Positions 12,513 to 20,269 of a stretch of DNA of 22,191 nt are shown here, piece after piece. Source of the stretch: a virus; the IMG/VR virus record IMGVR_UViG_3300048924_000598, positions 1 to 22,191 of that record. The stretch is one strand, 5' to 3'. Each line of letters starts with the position of its first letter. Position 1 is the first letter of the stretch. Below the pieces are notes generated by a model that was given only the letters and a program-made list of their open reading frames with translations, searched no databases and was not told the DNA's origin. Made by a program: the position numbers and the translations under genes.

Positions 12513-15383
12513 TTAATCGTGGTCGCGCAGGGACGAGCGGATGCGTGCCGCCTTCTCGCGGTCGCGCTGTTCCATGGCCGCATACACGGCACGCGCGATG
12601 GCCTGGGGATCGGTGCCGGCCTGCACGTTGAAAGTGATTTCGATTTTGTCTCCCTGAATCGTCATGCCAGCGCCAAATCCTCCCTGGGACAGTGCGGCGC
12701 GCGTGTCAAAGGCGCTGGCCGGCAGGGAGGTGGCCGTGCCGATGGCGATGCCGGCGCCCAGTTGCGTTAAGCGCTGCGCCAGGCCCGATACCTTGGCAAT
12801 CGGCGCGCCCTCGCTGCGGTCCAGGCCCACGGCCAAGCCCTGCATGGTGTAGTCGCCCAACTGGGCAAACACGCGGCTCGGGCTGTGGATGCCCAGCTTT
12901 TCCTTGAACCAGGCAATGGTGCTGGAACCGGCATTGCTGATGGCGTCCTTGACGGCGCCCATGGAACCGGTGATGCCGTTGACCAGGCCGCGCAGGATGT
13001 TGGCGCCGAACTCGGTGAACTGGGCCGGCAGCTGGATGCCGAACCAGCTCATGACGCCCGCGAAGGCCTGGTAAAACACGCCGACCGGCGACCAGTTGAT
13101 AATCAGGGCGCTGATACCGGCCATGCCGCCGCTGAAGGTGGTTTTCAGCTGCGACCACAGGCTGGCGATGAAGCCTGTCAGCGGCGCCAGTCCCTCGACA
13201 AGGCTGTGCCGGATGTTGGCGGCAAAGTCGGTGAATTTGGCCGGCAGCGCGATGCCGAACCAGCCCAGCACGCCCGCGAAGGCGCGATAGAACAGACCCA
13301 ACGGTGACCAGTCGGCGATCAGGCTGTTGATGCCGGTAAAGCCGCCGGCAAACGCCGCCTTAACGTCCGACCACAGGCCGCCGAAGAAAGCCTTGATCGG
13401 CTCCCAGTATTTGTAGATCAGGAAGGCGGCGCCGGCAATGACCGTGACGGCGATGCCAATCGGGTTCATCAGAAGAGCCCGCCCCAGCCACAGCACGGCG
13501 CGGCCCGCCCACATGAAGGCGCCGCCCAGGTTGCGCAGGATGGGCGTGAGCACGCCGCCCGTCACGCCCATCTTGGCGAACATGACGTGCAGCATGGCAT
13601 ACGGGCCGATCAGGGCGGCGATGCCCAGCATCAGCGGGCCGAGCACCAGCAGCAGGCCGGCGAGGACAGCAAAACCGGCGATCATGACCTTGGCCAAGGT
13701 CGGGTTGCGCTCCATGAAGCCATTCAGGCGTGTAATGGCGCTGATCGCCAGTTCCAGCCCCTGTGCATACAGCGGCAGGATTTTTTCGCCCATGGTCAGT
13801 TTCAGGTTGGCCAGCCTGGCCGTCGCTTCCAGTTCGGCGCCGCCGGCCTGCTGCTTGCCCAGGTCATAAATCTGCTCGATGTCGTACGCGCCTGCGTTCA
13901 GCTTGGCATTCTTGTGCATCTGGATGCGCTGCCGGAACATGTCCAAAAACTGATTGCCGGCCGTGCGGTTTGAAAACAAACTGCCGATGGTGTCCTCAAT
14001 TTGTTTGGGATCCGTAATGCCTTTCTTTTCCAGTTGTGGCAACAGCACCTGCTCCAGCCACTCAAACTGGCTGCGTCGGAAAATGTCACTGCCCAGCAGG
14101 GCGCCAGGGCCAAGGGTGGCACTTTGCGCCACTTTGTCGTGCTTGACCTGACCTCGATCTTTAATCAGCCCCAGTTTTTCCATGTTGCTGACGGCGCGTT
14201 TCGTGGTGCGCCCCTGGTACAAGTTCGTATAGCCGGACATCAGGGCCGTGCCGGCACGGTGGCCGCCGACTTCCTGCACCAGCGGTTCCATCTGGTAATA
14301 GAACTGCTTGTCGTCCATGATCTTGGCGGCGATGCCGCCCGTCTTGATGAAGTTCAGCCATTCCGTCGGGCCCACGCGTCCGCCCGTGGCCGTGATGACC
14401 TTTTGCATCATGTTCGCCTGGTCGTGGAATTTCTCCGAACTGGCCGTGCCGCCGCGCTGTTCGATGACTTTGAGCAAGTCCATGAAGATGCGCTCGTTCT
14501 CTTCGCCAGATTCCTTGCCAAAGAAAGCCTTGTTGGCAAACTTCATCTTGGCCAGGGTGGGCGCGACCATTTCCGCGTGGTGCAGATCGCCAAAGATCGA
14601 CATCGCGTCGCGCACCAGTTCCAGGTTTTCATTCTGGCTGGTGCCGTAGGTTTTCATGTTTTTGGCGAACTGGATGGCCTGCTCGCTGGTTTTCGGCCCC
14701 AGGCCCAAGGCATTCACGCGGGCCTTTTCCAGCTGGTAATGCTTCGCCTCATTCAGCCCTTTGGCCACGGGCATGGCCATGACTGCGCCGGCCGCTGTCG
14801 CGCCAGCGCCGGCCGTGGCAATGCTGCCCGCTTTGCTGCGTAGCTTGTCGGCGTGCTGGGTGGCGTTGGTGACGCGCTGCTGTTTGGCGGCGGAGGGGGC
14901 CAGGCGCTTTTGTTGCGAGGCCAGCTCGACGTTGGTCAATTGAATACTGTTCTTAAGCCACTCCTGGGCCTTGCCCAGTTGGCGCGTGTCGATGCCGGCC
15001 TCTTTGAGGCTGTTGCGCAGGACGCGGAATTGCTGGCTCTGTTCTCGGCCTTTCAGCGTCAAGGCCTGCGTGACCTTCGTCGCCGCCTTCAAATCACGCG
15101 TCATGGCGCGTGTAGGAGACTCGGTCTGTTTTATGCTTGCGGCCAGCTCTTTTACTTTCTTTTGAGCTTCTTTCAGCTCAACCCCCGTTGTTCGAATACC
15201 GCTATGCAGTTCGCGGAATTTCCCCAGGTTTCTCTGCTGGGTATTCAGCTCGCGCAAGCGGTCGCTGGTGGCCTTCAATGCCTTCGCCGTCTCGCTGGAC
15301 CCGCCCATGATTTTTTTCAGCGGGCCGGTGATTTTGTCCAGCGCTGCAAACACTACCTGTAACCTCAAATCCCGACCAGCCAT
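12513..15383 (-). CDS. T: Tail tape measure protein gpT
   Basis: Sets tail length and probably takes part in DNA ejection. The 956-aa protein begins MAGRDLRLQVVFAALDKITG, with GGAG eight bases before the ATG. Residues about 30-180 are coiled coil. Hydrophobic segments lie at about 185-206, 565-600 and 640-657. The tail-typical motif GIHSPSRVFAQLGDYTMQGL is at 831-850. It is longer than P2 gpT (about 815 aa), and part of the excess is an internal duplication (residues about 664-731 and 738-804). It follows the frameshifting E/E' pair, as tape measure genes do: the E' stop codon directly abuts this ATG. Confidence 0.95.
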   Translation of the reverse strand: MAGRDLRLQVVFAALDKITGPLKKIMGGSSETAKALKATSDRLRELNTQQRNLGKFRELHSGIRTTGVELKEAQKKVKELAASIKQTESPTRAMTRDLKAATKVTQALTLKGREQSQQFRVLRNSLKEAGIDTRQLGKAQEWLKNSIQLTNVELASQQKRLAPSAAKQQRVTNATQHADKLRSKAGSIATAGAGATAAGAVMAMPVAKGLNEAKHYQLEKARVNALGLGPKTSEQAIQFAKNMKTYGTSQNENLELVRDAMSIFGDLHHAEMVAPTLAKMKFANKAFFGKESGEENERIFMDLLKVIEQRGGTASSEKFHDQANMMQKVITATGGRVGPTEWLNFIKTGGIAAKIMDDKQFYYQMEPLVQEVGGHRAGTALMSGYTNLYQGRTTKRAVSNMEKLGLIKDRGQVKHDKVAQSATLGPGALLGSDIFRRSQFEWLEQVLLPQLEKKGITDPKQIEDTIGSLFSNRTAGNQFLDMFRQRIQMHKNAKLNAGAYDIEQIYDLGKQQAGGAELEATARLANLKLTMGEKILPLYAQGLELAISAITRLNGFMERNPTLAKVMIAGFAVLAGLLLVLGPLMLGIAALIGPYAMLHVMFAKMGVTGGVLTPILRNLGGAFMWAGRAVLWLGRALLMNPIGIAVTVIAGAAFLIYKYWEPIKAFFGGLWSDVKAAFAGGFTGINSLIADWSPLGLFYRAFAGVLGWFGIALPAKFTDFAANIRHSLVEGLAPLTGFIASLWSQLKTTFSGGMAGISALIINWSPVGVFYQAFAGVMSWFGIQLPAQFTEFGANILRGLVNGITGSMGAVKDAISNAGSSTIAWFKEKLGIHSPSRVFAQLGDYTMQGLAVGLDRSEGAPIAKVSGLAQRLTQLGAGIAIGTATSLPASAFDTRAALSQGGFGAGMTIQGDKIEITFNVQAGTDPQAIARAVYAAMEQRDREKAARIRSSLRDHD
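12972..13394. repeat. Tandem internal duplication in the tape measure gene
   Basis: Two copies of a block of about 67 residues, offset by 72 residues (216 bp): gpT residues about 664-731 and 738-804. Both contain LWSxxKxxFxGGxxGIxxL, NWSP or DWSP, FYxAFAGV and LPAxFTxFxANI. The copies differ at many positions, so the duplication is old. Confidence 0.8.
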
Positions 15384-15497
15384 CTATTCCGCTCCGCTTC
15401 GCTGCCGGGCGCGTTCGCGCCAGGCCATCAGTTCATCAATCGTAAAGCCGTCCATCGCTGCCGGCGTCCAGTGGAAGACGCCGGCAATGTCGGCCAT
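15384..15497 (-). CDS. E': GpE'-type tail assembly protein, -1 frame extension of gpE
   Basis: Small P2 GpE-family frame: MADIAGVFHWTPAAMDGFTI, then DELMAWRERARQRSGAE, 37 aa from its own ATG. It is in the -1 frame relative to E and open back to the slippery site, so it is expected to be made mainly as a gpE+E' fusion of about 143 aa (89 residues from E plus 54). The pattern FHWxPxxMDxxxxxELMxWRERA is the family hallmark. In P2 and other tailed phages the fused product is a tail assembly chaperone acting on the tape measure protein, which is encoded directly downstream: the stop codon abuts the gpT ATG. Confidence 0.92.
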   Translation of the reverse strand: MADIAGVFHWTPAAMDGFTIDELMAWRERARQRSGAE

Positions 15498-15505
15498 GGC
15501 GTCTT

Positions 15506-15814
15506 CTACTTCGCCGGGGATACCGAAAGGCGATCGACTCTGCTCGCCAAAAAACCGGCAACCTCGACGCCCACGGCCAGCAGGTCGGCCGGGTCCATGT
15601 TGGCGATGTCGTGTGCGGTCAAGGTCGGCTCGGTGATGCGCGGCAGCACGATCTGCAGGGCCGACACGTTCAGGTTGGCCAGCTCGATCAGGGAAATGCC
15701 GCGCAGGGCGCCCGCCTTGGGCTTGCGCACGGTCAGCGAGTTGATGAAGGTGTCGCCGCGCTTGATCGGCTCGTCCAGTTCGATGACGGCTTGGTTTTGG
15801 GTATCGTTGTTCAT
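15506..15814 (-). CDS. E: Tail assembly chaperone gpE
   Basis: 102-aa protein starting MNNDTQNQAVIELDEPIKRG. The family pattern is present: an acidic N-terminus, then INSLTVRKPKAGALRGISL, a conserved segment of phage tail assembly proteins, then TAHDIANMDPADLLAVGVEV near the C-terminus. P2 gpE is about 91 aa. Most ribosomes should finish here; a fraction should shift at codon 89 into E'. It acts with the tape measure protein during tail assembly in the cytoplasm and is not expected in the virion. Confidence 0.92.
   Translation of the reverse strand: MNNDTQNQAVIELDEPIKRGDTFINSLTVRKPKAGALRGISLIELANLNVSALQIVLPRITEPTLTAHDIANMDPADLLAVGVEVAGFLASRVDRLSVSPAK
15548..15554 (-). other. Programmed -1 ribosomal frameshift site (T-TTT-TTG)
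   Basis: In the E frame the codons are GGT TTT TTG, giving the heptamer T-TTT-TTG, the same slippery sequence as known in P2 gene E. It lies 14 codons before the E stop, and the -1 frame from here is open through E' to the stop before gpT. Confidence 0.9.
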
Positions 15815-15853
15815 GGTGTTGTCCTTGTTGGGTGGTGGTGAAAAGTAAAACGG

Positions 15854-16363
15854 TTACAGGCCGATGGCCTTGCGGATGGCCGCATTCGTGTCGCCGCCGC
15901 CGAAGTTCTCGGTGCCGCTCATGAAGTCCAGTTCGATGACGGTGGCGCCGTCGATCATCAGCTTGTAATAGCTGCAGGCCATCGTATATTTGTGGGTCGT
16001 GTCGTCGCCCATCTTGGCCGCGCCCATGTCGATTTCCTTGTAACGGCCGCGCACGACGACCTCGACGGCGGCGACGCTGCCGTCATCGTCGTTCTGGTAC
16101 GCGCCGGCAAAGCGCAGTTGCACGGCGCCGTGCGTATGCGCGCCGTACTGTTTCAGGGCTTCGGCGATCAGGCCGCCGGCGCTCCATTCCAGCGACAGCG
16201 CCTCATTGCCGAAGTCCACAGACACAGGGCCGCTCATGCCTCCGGCGCGGTACTCTTCCATCTTGCGGCTGAGCTTGGGCAAGGTGACTTCGGGCACCAT
16301 GCCCATGAACAGGACGCCGTTTTGAAATACGTTGAATTGCTTGAGTTTGTGGGGCATGCCCAT
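15854..16363 (-). CDS. FII: Major tail tube protein gpFII
   Basis: Forms the inner tail tube. The start at 16363 (MGMPHKLKQFNVFQNGVLFM) is chosen because TGGAGA lies eight bases upstream and the P2 protein begins in the same way; a TTG four codons earlier is not needed. Family segments: VTLPKLSRKMEEYRAGGMSG and ALSLEWSAGG. The length of 169 aa matches P2 FII closely. It lies between sheath FI and E, as in P2. Confidence 0.95.
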   Translation of the reverse strand: MGMPHKLKQFNVFQNGVLFMGMVPEVTLPKLSRKMEEYRAGGMSGPVSVDFGNEALSLEWSAGGLIAEALKQYGAHTHGAVQLRFAGAYQNDDDGSVAAVEVVVRGRYKEIDMGAAKMGDDTTHKYTMACSYYKLMIDGATVIELDFMSGTENFGGGDTNAAIRKAIGL

Positions 16364-16413
16364 AGTGTTCTCCAATGGTCAGTGGCACCCGCACGCGGCG
16401 GGCACGGGGATGG

Positions 16414-17589
16414 TTAAGCCGCGATACGCGAGGCGAAGTCGGCCAGGTAACGGTCGGTGATGCGCTGCTGGAATTTCAGGTTTTCCAGCGGCGGCACGGG
16501 CGTGTAGTCGTAATCGATGGCCAGCTTGCCGTCTTTCAGCCCCGTCTTGTCGTTGTACTGCTCGTCATACCAGGCGTGGCCGTCGATGATGTAGCCCTGC
16601 AGTTTCAAGTCGCGGAATTTGGCGTTGATGCTTTCCAGCAGGTCGCGAACCAGGGACGGGTGCAAGGGCACATCTACATAGGCGAAGTGCGCCTCGGCGA
16701 TGGTGTCGGCCAGCACCTGGGCCGTGCGCGTGTAGCTTTCGAAATAGAAGAAGCCGCCCGGCGCCTCGCAGGTGCGCGAACCCCAGAAGCGGTAACCGCC
16801 CATGTTGATCAGGGTGGTCACTTCCTTGGCGTTGAGCATGCCGGCATCGGTGGCCGGGTCTTGCAGGTCGAAAAACACGTCCTTGGTGATGCCGGTCGGG
16901 CCATTCACGACCACGTTCGACAGCGTCTTGTGCCAGCCCGTTTCCTCGTCAATCTTGGCGCGCAGGCCCATGGCGTAGGCCACGGCCGAGATACTGGCTT
17001 CTGCGTCGGTGGCGGTATCCCAGTTGACAAAATCCGGCCAGATGAGCATCAGCTCGCGCTGGCCGAACTGGCCGCGGTAGGTGATGGCTTCCGTGGCGGT
17101 GGCGCAGCCGTAGGCCGACGCATAGGCAAAGGCGCGCAGGCGCTGCGCCACGCTGGCCAGGGCATTGGTGACTGCCTGGGTGTCCAGGCCCGGCGCGCCC
17201 AGGATGCGCGGCTTTACGCCCAGTTTGCTTTGCGCGGCCAGCAGCGCCTGGGCGCCCAGGTACTGGCCGTCCGGCGACACGCCGCCCACGGCGTTGCTGG
17301 TAGTTTCCGCTTCCGTCTCGCCTTCGGCCACGCGCACCACGACGGTCAGGGGTTTGGTCTGGGCGGCAATCGCTTTCAGTGCGCGGTACAAGGTGCCCGA
17401 CTTGCCGGCCTTGCCCATGGCGGCCAGCACGTTGGTGACGAGCACGGGTTTATTCAGCGGGAAGGCGGCCGCGTCGGCATCGTCGGCCGTGGCGATCAGG
17501 CCCAGAACGGCGGTGGAGACGGTGCGGATGGGGCGCGATCCCTCGTTGATTTCAATGACGCGCACGCCATGGTGGTAGTCGGTGGCCAT
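16414..17589 (-). CDS. FI: Tail sheath protein gpFI
   Basis: Contractile sheath subunit. The start at 17589 (MATDYHHGVRVIEINEGSRP) has AGGAGA close upstream and matches the family beginning; the frame is open further upstream but that part only shadows the fibre chaperone gene. The 391-aa length agrees with P2 FI (about 396). Recognisable segments are STAVLGLIATADDADAAAFP near the N-terminus, then GMLNAKEVTTLINMGGYRFW and GSRTCEAPGGFFYFESYTRT in the C-terminal half, typical of the sheath core. Confidence 0.95.
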   Translation of the reverse strand: MATDYHHGVRVIEINEGSRPIRTVSTAVLGLIATADDADAAAFPLNKPVLVTNVLAAMGKAGKSGTLYRALKAIAAQTKPLTVVVRVAEGETEAETTSNAVGGVSPDGQYLGAQALLAAQSKLGVKPRILGAPGLDTQAVTNALASVAQRLRAFAYASAYGCATATEAITYRGQFGQRELMLIWPDFVNWDTATDAEASISAVAYAMGLRAKIDEETGWHKTLSNVVVNGPTGITKDVFFDLQDPATDAGMLNAKEVTTLINMGGYRFWGSRTCEAPGGFFYFESYTRTAQVLADTIAEAHFAYVDVPLHPSLVRDLLESINAKFRDLKLQGYIIDGHAWYDEQYNDKTGLKDGKLAIDYDYTPVPPLENLKFQQRITDRYLADFASRIAA

Positions 17590-17620
17590 AGGGCTCTCCT
17601 GGTGAGTGGTGAATGGGGCG

Positions 17621-18130
17621 TTACTGGGTGGATGCCATGCCGGCGGTAGCATCGAAGGCGCGCCGCGCCTCGCCGGACAGGGTGGCGGCGATGCGCGCGT
17701 ATTCGGCGTCGACGGCCGCTTGCAGCGCCTCGATGTCCTGCGCGGCGGCAACCGTCGGGCAGGTGGTGATGTCGAGCAGCCAAGCGCGCGCCGCCGCGAT
17801 GGCTTGCACGGTGCCGGCGTCGCCGTCGGCCATGGCGGCAAAGCCGATGCCGGCCAGGCGGTTCAAGATGGCGTCGCGCGTCTGGCGCACGCCGGCCAAG
17901 TAGGGTGCCGCCAGCACGGCAAAGGGCAAAGGCGGGGGTGCGGTGATGTCCCACTTGCCGCCGGATTTTTTACGGATGGTCGCGCCGGCGGTAATCGCCG
18001 CGCGCAGCATGGCTTCATCCTCGGGCGTGACCTCGACGCCATCGGCCGGCCAGGTGCCAGCCGCTTCATACGCGGCTTGCATGTCGGACGGAAAGAAACC
18101 ACGGGCCTTGTTGGAGTAGAGCGTTGTCAT
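17621..18130 (-). CDS. Tail fibre assembly chaperone (gpG position)
   Basis: 169 aa starting MTTLYSNKARGFFPSDMQAA. The N-terminus (ARGFFPSDMQAAYEAAGTWP, then ADGVEVTPEDE) is typical of tail-fibre assembly proteins of betaproteobacterial P2-like phages. A middle segment GKWDITAPPP is followed by an Ala-rich helical C-terminus. It occupies the place of P2 gene G, directly after the fibre gene, and begins one base after the fibre stop codon. The function in folding or trimerising the fibre is from the family. The start at 18130 is chosen on this spacing; the frame is open further upstream only as a shadow. Confidence 0.88.
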   Translation of the reverse strand: MTTLYSNKARGFFPSDMQAAYEAAGTWPADGVEVTPEDEAMLRAAITAGATIRKKSGGKWDITAPPPLPFAVLAAPYLAGVRQTRDAILNRLAGIGFAAMADGDAGTVQAIAAARAWLLDITTCPTVAAAQDIEALQAAVDAEYARIAATLSGEARRAFDATAGMASTQ

Positions 18131-18131
18131 G

Positions 18132-19652
18132 TTATTTTCCGATGGCGAGGAAGTTGGCCGAGGCATCTGCGGCGGCATAGGCGTTAAACCCGGTAATGGT
18201 GGGAGAGTCCGAGCTGACATAGCCCGGATAGTTGCCGTTCGATACGGTGAGGAAGACGCGCAGGCACTGCTGCGGAAAGGCAAACTTGAAAGGCACGCGC
18301 GTGCCGGCCGGCCCTGCCGTCACGGAGCCCCATTGCATGATGAAGTCGCCCGGCAGTTTTAGATCGCCGTCAGGCAGCAGCCGGGATGCAAAGTCCGCAT
18401 TGCGCCACAGCTCGGCGGTCGAGTCGATGACTCGCCAAATCTGATTGGTGGTCGCCATCAAGGTGAGCGACTGCCCTTTTTTGAGGATGATGCTTGCCGT
18501 GGCGTCCGGGGCCACGAGCGACGTTCCGACACCGGCCACCAATTGCGCGTTATACGGGCCGGTGCAATGCAGGTGAACGCACGCCCCGGCGGTGTGAGGG
18601 ATATTCAGGGCTTGCGGCGTTGGAATGGTGAGCGTTGTTGCGGCAATACCAAGCAGGAGAACAGAACCGGCGTCATCCGCGGTAAGCGCACGGTCGGCAT
18701 CCACACGAGCGAACCCCACCATGCCACCGCGCGCGCGCTGGACAAAATCGGTGTTGGCCAGCTTGCTCGACGCGTCGAACTTCGGCAGTGTCGCCACTTC
18801 CTTCATGCTGTATTGCGGATGCGGGTCAGCGGCGGCCAGATGCTTGGCCAGTTGCTGATCGCCATAGGTGCGTGCGCTTGCGTCCTGCTGATCGACATAG
18901 GCGACCTTGGCCAGCAGCGGGTGCGGGTCGGCGGCAGCCTGGTGCTTGGCCAGTTGCTGATCGCCATAGGCGCGTGCGCTGGCGTCCTGCTGATCGACAT
19001 AGGCGACTTTCGCCAGCAGCGGGTGCGGATCGGCAGCAGCCTGGTGCTTGGCCAGTTGCTGGTCGCCATAGGTGCGCGCGCTGGCGTCCTGCTGATCGAC
19101 ATAGGCGACCTTCGCCAGCAGCGGGTGCGGGTCGGCAGCGGCCAGGTGCTTGGCCAGTTGCGCGTCGCTGTAGGCGCGCACGGTAATGTTCTGGTCATCG
19201 ACATACTTGCGCGTGGCCAGAATGACGGACGGGTCGATTTTCAGCTCGATGGCGGCCGTGCTGGCGACGATCAGCACGATGCGCACCACTTGCGTGCGCC
19301 CGCTGCCTTCCGTCATCAGTGGCTTGTAGCTGGGCGGACAGTTGGCCACCGCGCACAGGTCGCCGGCTTCGTCGTAAATACCGATTTCACGAATCCACCA
19401 GCCGCCCACGTCCTCGGGCAAGACTTGCTCGACGATGATCTGGCTGGTGTTGGCCGGGTCGACCGTGAGCTGGTTCAGGCCCGCGCGGCGCACTTCGCGC
19501 ACCAGCGCCTTTTGCTTGCGCTCGGGCATGGGCAGCGTGCCGTTGCCGTCGCCCACGGCCAGGCTTTTCAGTTTCAGGGTTTGGCCCAGGGCGATGGCGT
19601 TGGCCAGCTTGGCCTCGCCCACTTCGGTCAGGATGGCAAAGTATGTGCTCAT
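18132..19652 (-). CDS. Tail fibre protein (gpH-like)
   Basis: Host receptor-binding fibre, 506 aa. Residues 1-145 (MSTYFAILTEVGEAKLANAI and onward, with GGWWIREIGIYDEAGDLCAV near 82-102) are the conserved P2 gpH-type baseplate-attachment domain. Residues about 149-279 are four tandem 34-residue units. Residues about 280-506 form a distal domain ending in a compact tip with GDFIMQWGSVTAGPAGTRVP followed by FKFAFPQQC, a common tip module in P2-like and lambda-like fibres. It is shorter than P2 gpH (about 670 aa). The start at 19652 overlaps the gpI stop as ATGA. The assembly chaperone follows. Confidence 0.93.
   Translation of the reverse strand: MSTYFAILTEVGEAKLANAIALGQTLKLKSLAVGDGNGTLPMPERKQKALVREVRRAGLNQLTVDPANTSQIIVEQVLPEDVGGWWIREIGIYDEAGDLCAVANCPPSYKPLMTEGSGRTQVVRIVLIVASTAAIELKIDPSVILATRKYVDDQNITVRAYSDAQLAKHLAAADPHPLLAKVAYVDQQDASARTYGDQQLAKHQAAADPHPLLAKVAYVDQQDASARAYGDQQLAKHQAAADPHPLLAKVAYVDQQDASARTYGDQQLAKHLAAADPHPQYSMKEVATLPKFDASSKLANTDFVQRARGGMVGFARVDADRALTADDAGSVLLLGIAATTLTIPTPQALNIPHTAGACVHLHCTGPYNAQLVAGVGTSLVAPDATASIILKKGQSLTLMATTNQIWRVIDSTAELWRNADFASRLLPDGDLKLPGDFIMQWGSVTAGPAGTRVPFKFAFPQQCLRVFLTVSNGNYPGYVSSDSPTITGFNAYAAADASANFLAIGK
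18816..19208. repeat. Four tandem 102-bp repeats in the tail fibre gene
   Basis: The marker CAGTTGC recurs at 18849, 18951, 19053 and 19155, exactly 102 bp apart. The encoded 34-residue unit runs from YVDQQDASART through YGDQQLAKHQ to AAADPHPLLAK, and the DPHP motif matches known phage fibre repeats. The unit nearest the N-terminus (YVDDQNITVRAYSDAQ) is the most diverged; the middle units are almost identical at DNA level. Confidence 0.95.
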
Positions 19653-20269
19653 GGATAGATGGTGAGGGTGTCGATGGTATGGGATGCGCCGGCCTGCAAC
19701 AGCGTGCCGCGCACTTCGATGGTTTCCGGGATCCAGGGATACACGGTCATGGCGTCGCCGTGGTACGCGCAAGCGCCTGCGTAGACGGTGCCGCGACTTT
19801 CTAGATAAATGGCCAGACCTGTCATGTGGCGGCTGACGGGCTTGGCGTCGGCAATCAGGCGTTCCATTTCCTGAAACATGGCGTCCGTGATGCCGGTATC
19901 GAGCACGCCGACATCGAGGCGGAAAGTGCCTGGCACGCCCGGTGGTGTGGTTTGCCACCATTCGGTAATGCGGATCAGATAGCCCAGGGACTCCACCACG
20001 CGGCGCACGGCGGCAATCGTGCCCTTGTGCTTGTGGATGAAATAGGACGCCTTGATGGCGCCGCGCTTGGTCGACTCGGGCCAGGCGTCGTCCCAGCGGT
20101 CGACGGAACAGGCCCAGGCCAGAAACGGCAGCAGGGTGACCGGGCAGCGGTCGGCGCTCCACAGGTCGCGCAGCGGCACGGGCACGTTGACCAGCTCGGC
20201 GCAGGCCACGGCAATGGCGCGTTCCAGCGCCGTGGTGTTGGGCGGCAATGTCGGCACGGTCTTATTCAT
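19649..20269 (-). CDS. I: Tail protein gpI (baseplate)
   Basis: P2 gpI-family baseplate protein. The start at 20269 (MNKTVPTLPPNTTALERAIA) overlaps the gpJ stop by eight bases. Family segments are LWSADRCPVTLLPFLAWACS, then VDRWDDAWPESTKRGAIKAS, then HKHKGTIAAVRRVVESLGY. The 206-aa protein is longer than P2 gpI (about 176), with the extra residues at the C-terminus (about 150-206). Its stop overlaps the fibre start as ATGA. Confidence 0.94.
   Translation of the reverse strand: MNKTVPTLPPNTTALERAIAVACAELVNVPVPLRDLWSADRCPVTLLPFLAWACSVDRWDDAWPESTKRGAIKASYFIHKHKGTIAAVRRVVESLGYLIRITEWWQTTPPGVPGTFRLDVGVLDTGITDAMFQEMERLIADAKPVSRHMTGLAIYLESRGTVYAGACAYHGDAMTVYPWIPETIEVRGTLLQAGASHTIDTLTIYP

Noticed and set aside
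16375-17649. Long plus-strand open frame opposite the sheath gene
   Set aside because: Antisense shadow of FI in GC-rich DNA, with low-complexity composition and no ribosome site.
17590-17800. Ogr-type late promoter box (TGT-N12-ACA) upstream of the sheath gene
   Set aside because: I looked for the pattern and did not find it, so FI may be read from a late promoter upstream of V, outside the window.
18816-19208. Possible CRISPR-like array
   Set aside because: The 102-bp units are contiguous, with no unique spacers, and encode protein repeats in frame.
18543-19658. Plus-strand open frame opposite the tail fibre
   Set aside because: Shadow frame produced by the repeats; the minus strand encodes a clear fibre protein.
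19653-20162. N-terminal extension of the tail fibre frame
   Set aside because: Arg/His-rich translation that is out of frame with gpI; the fibre family begins at the ATG at 19652, which overlaps the gpI stop as ATGA. The similar extensions upstream of gpD, FI and gpJ were rejected for the same reason.
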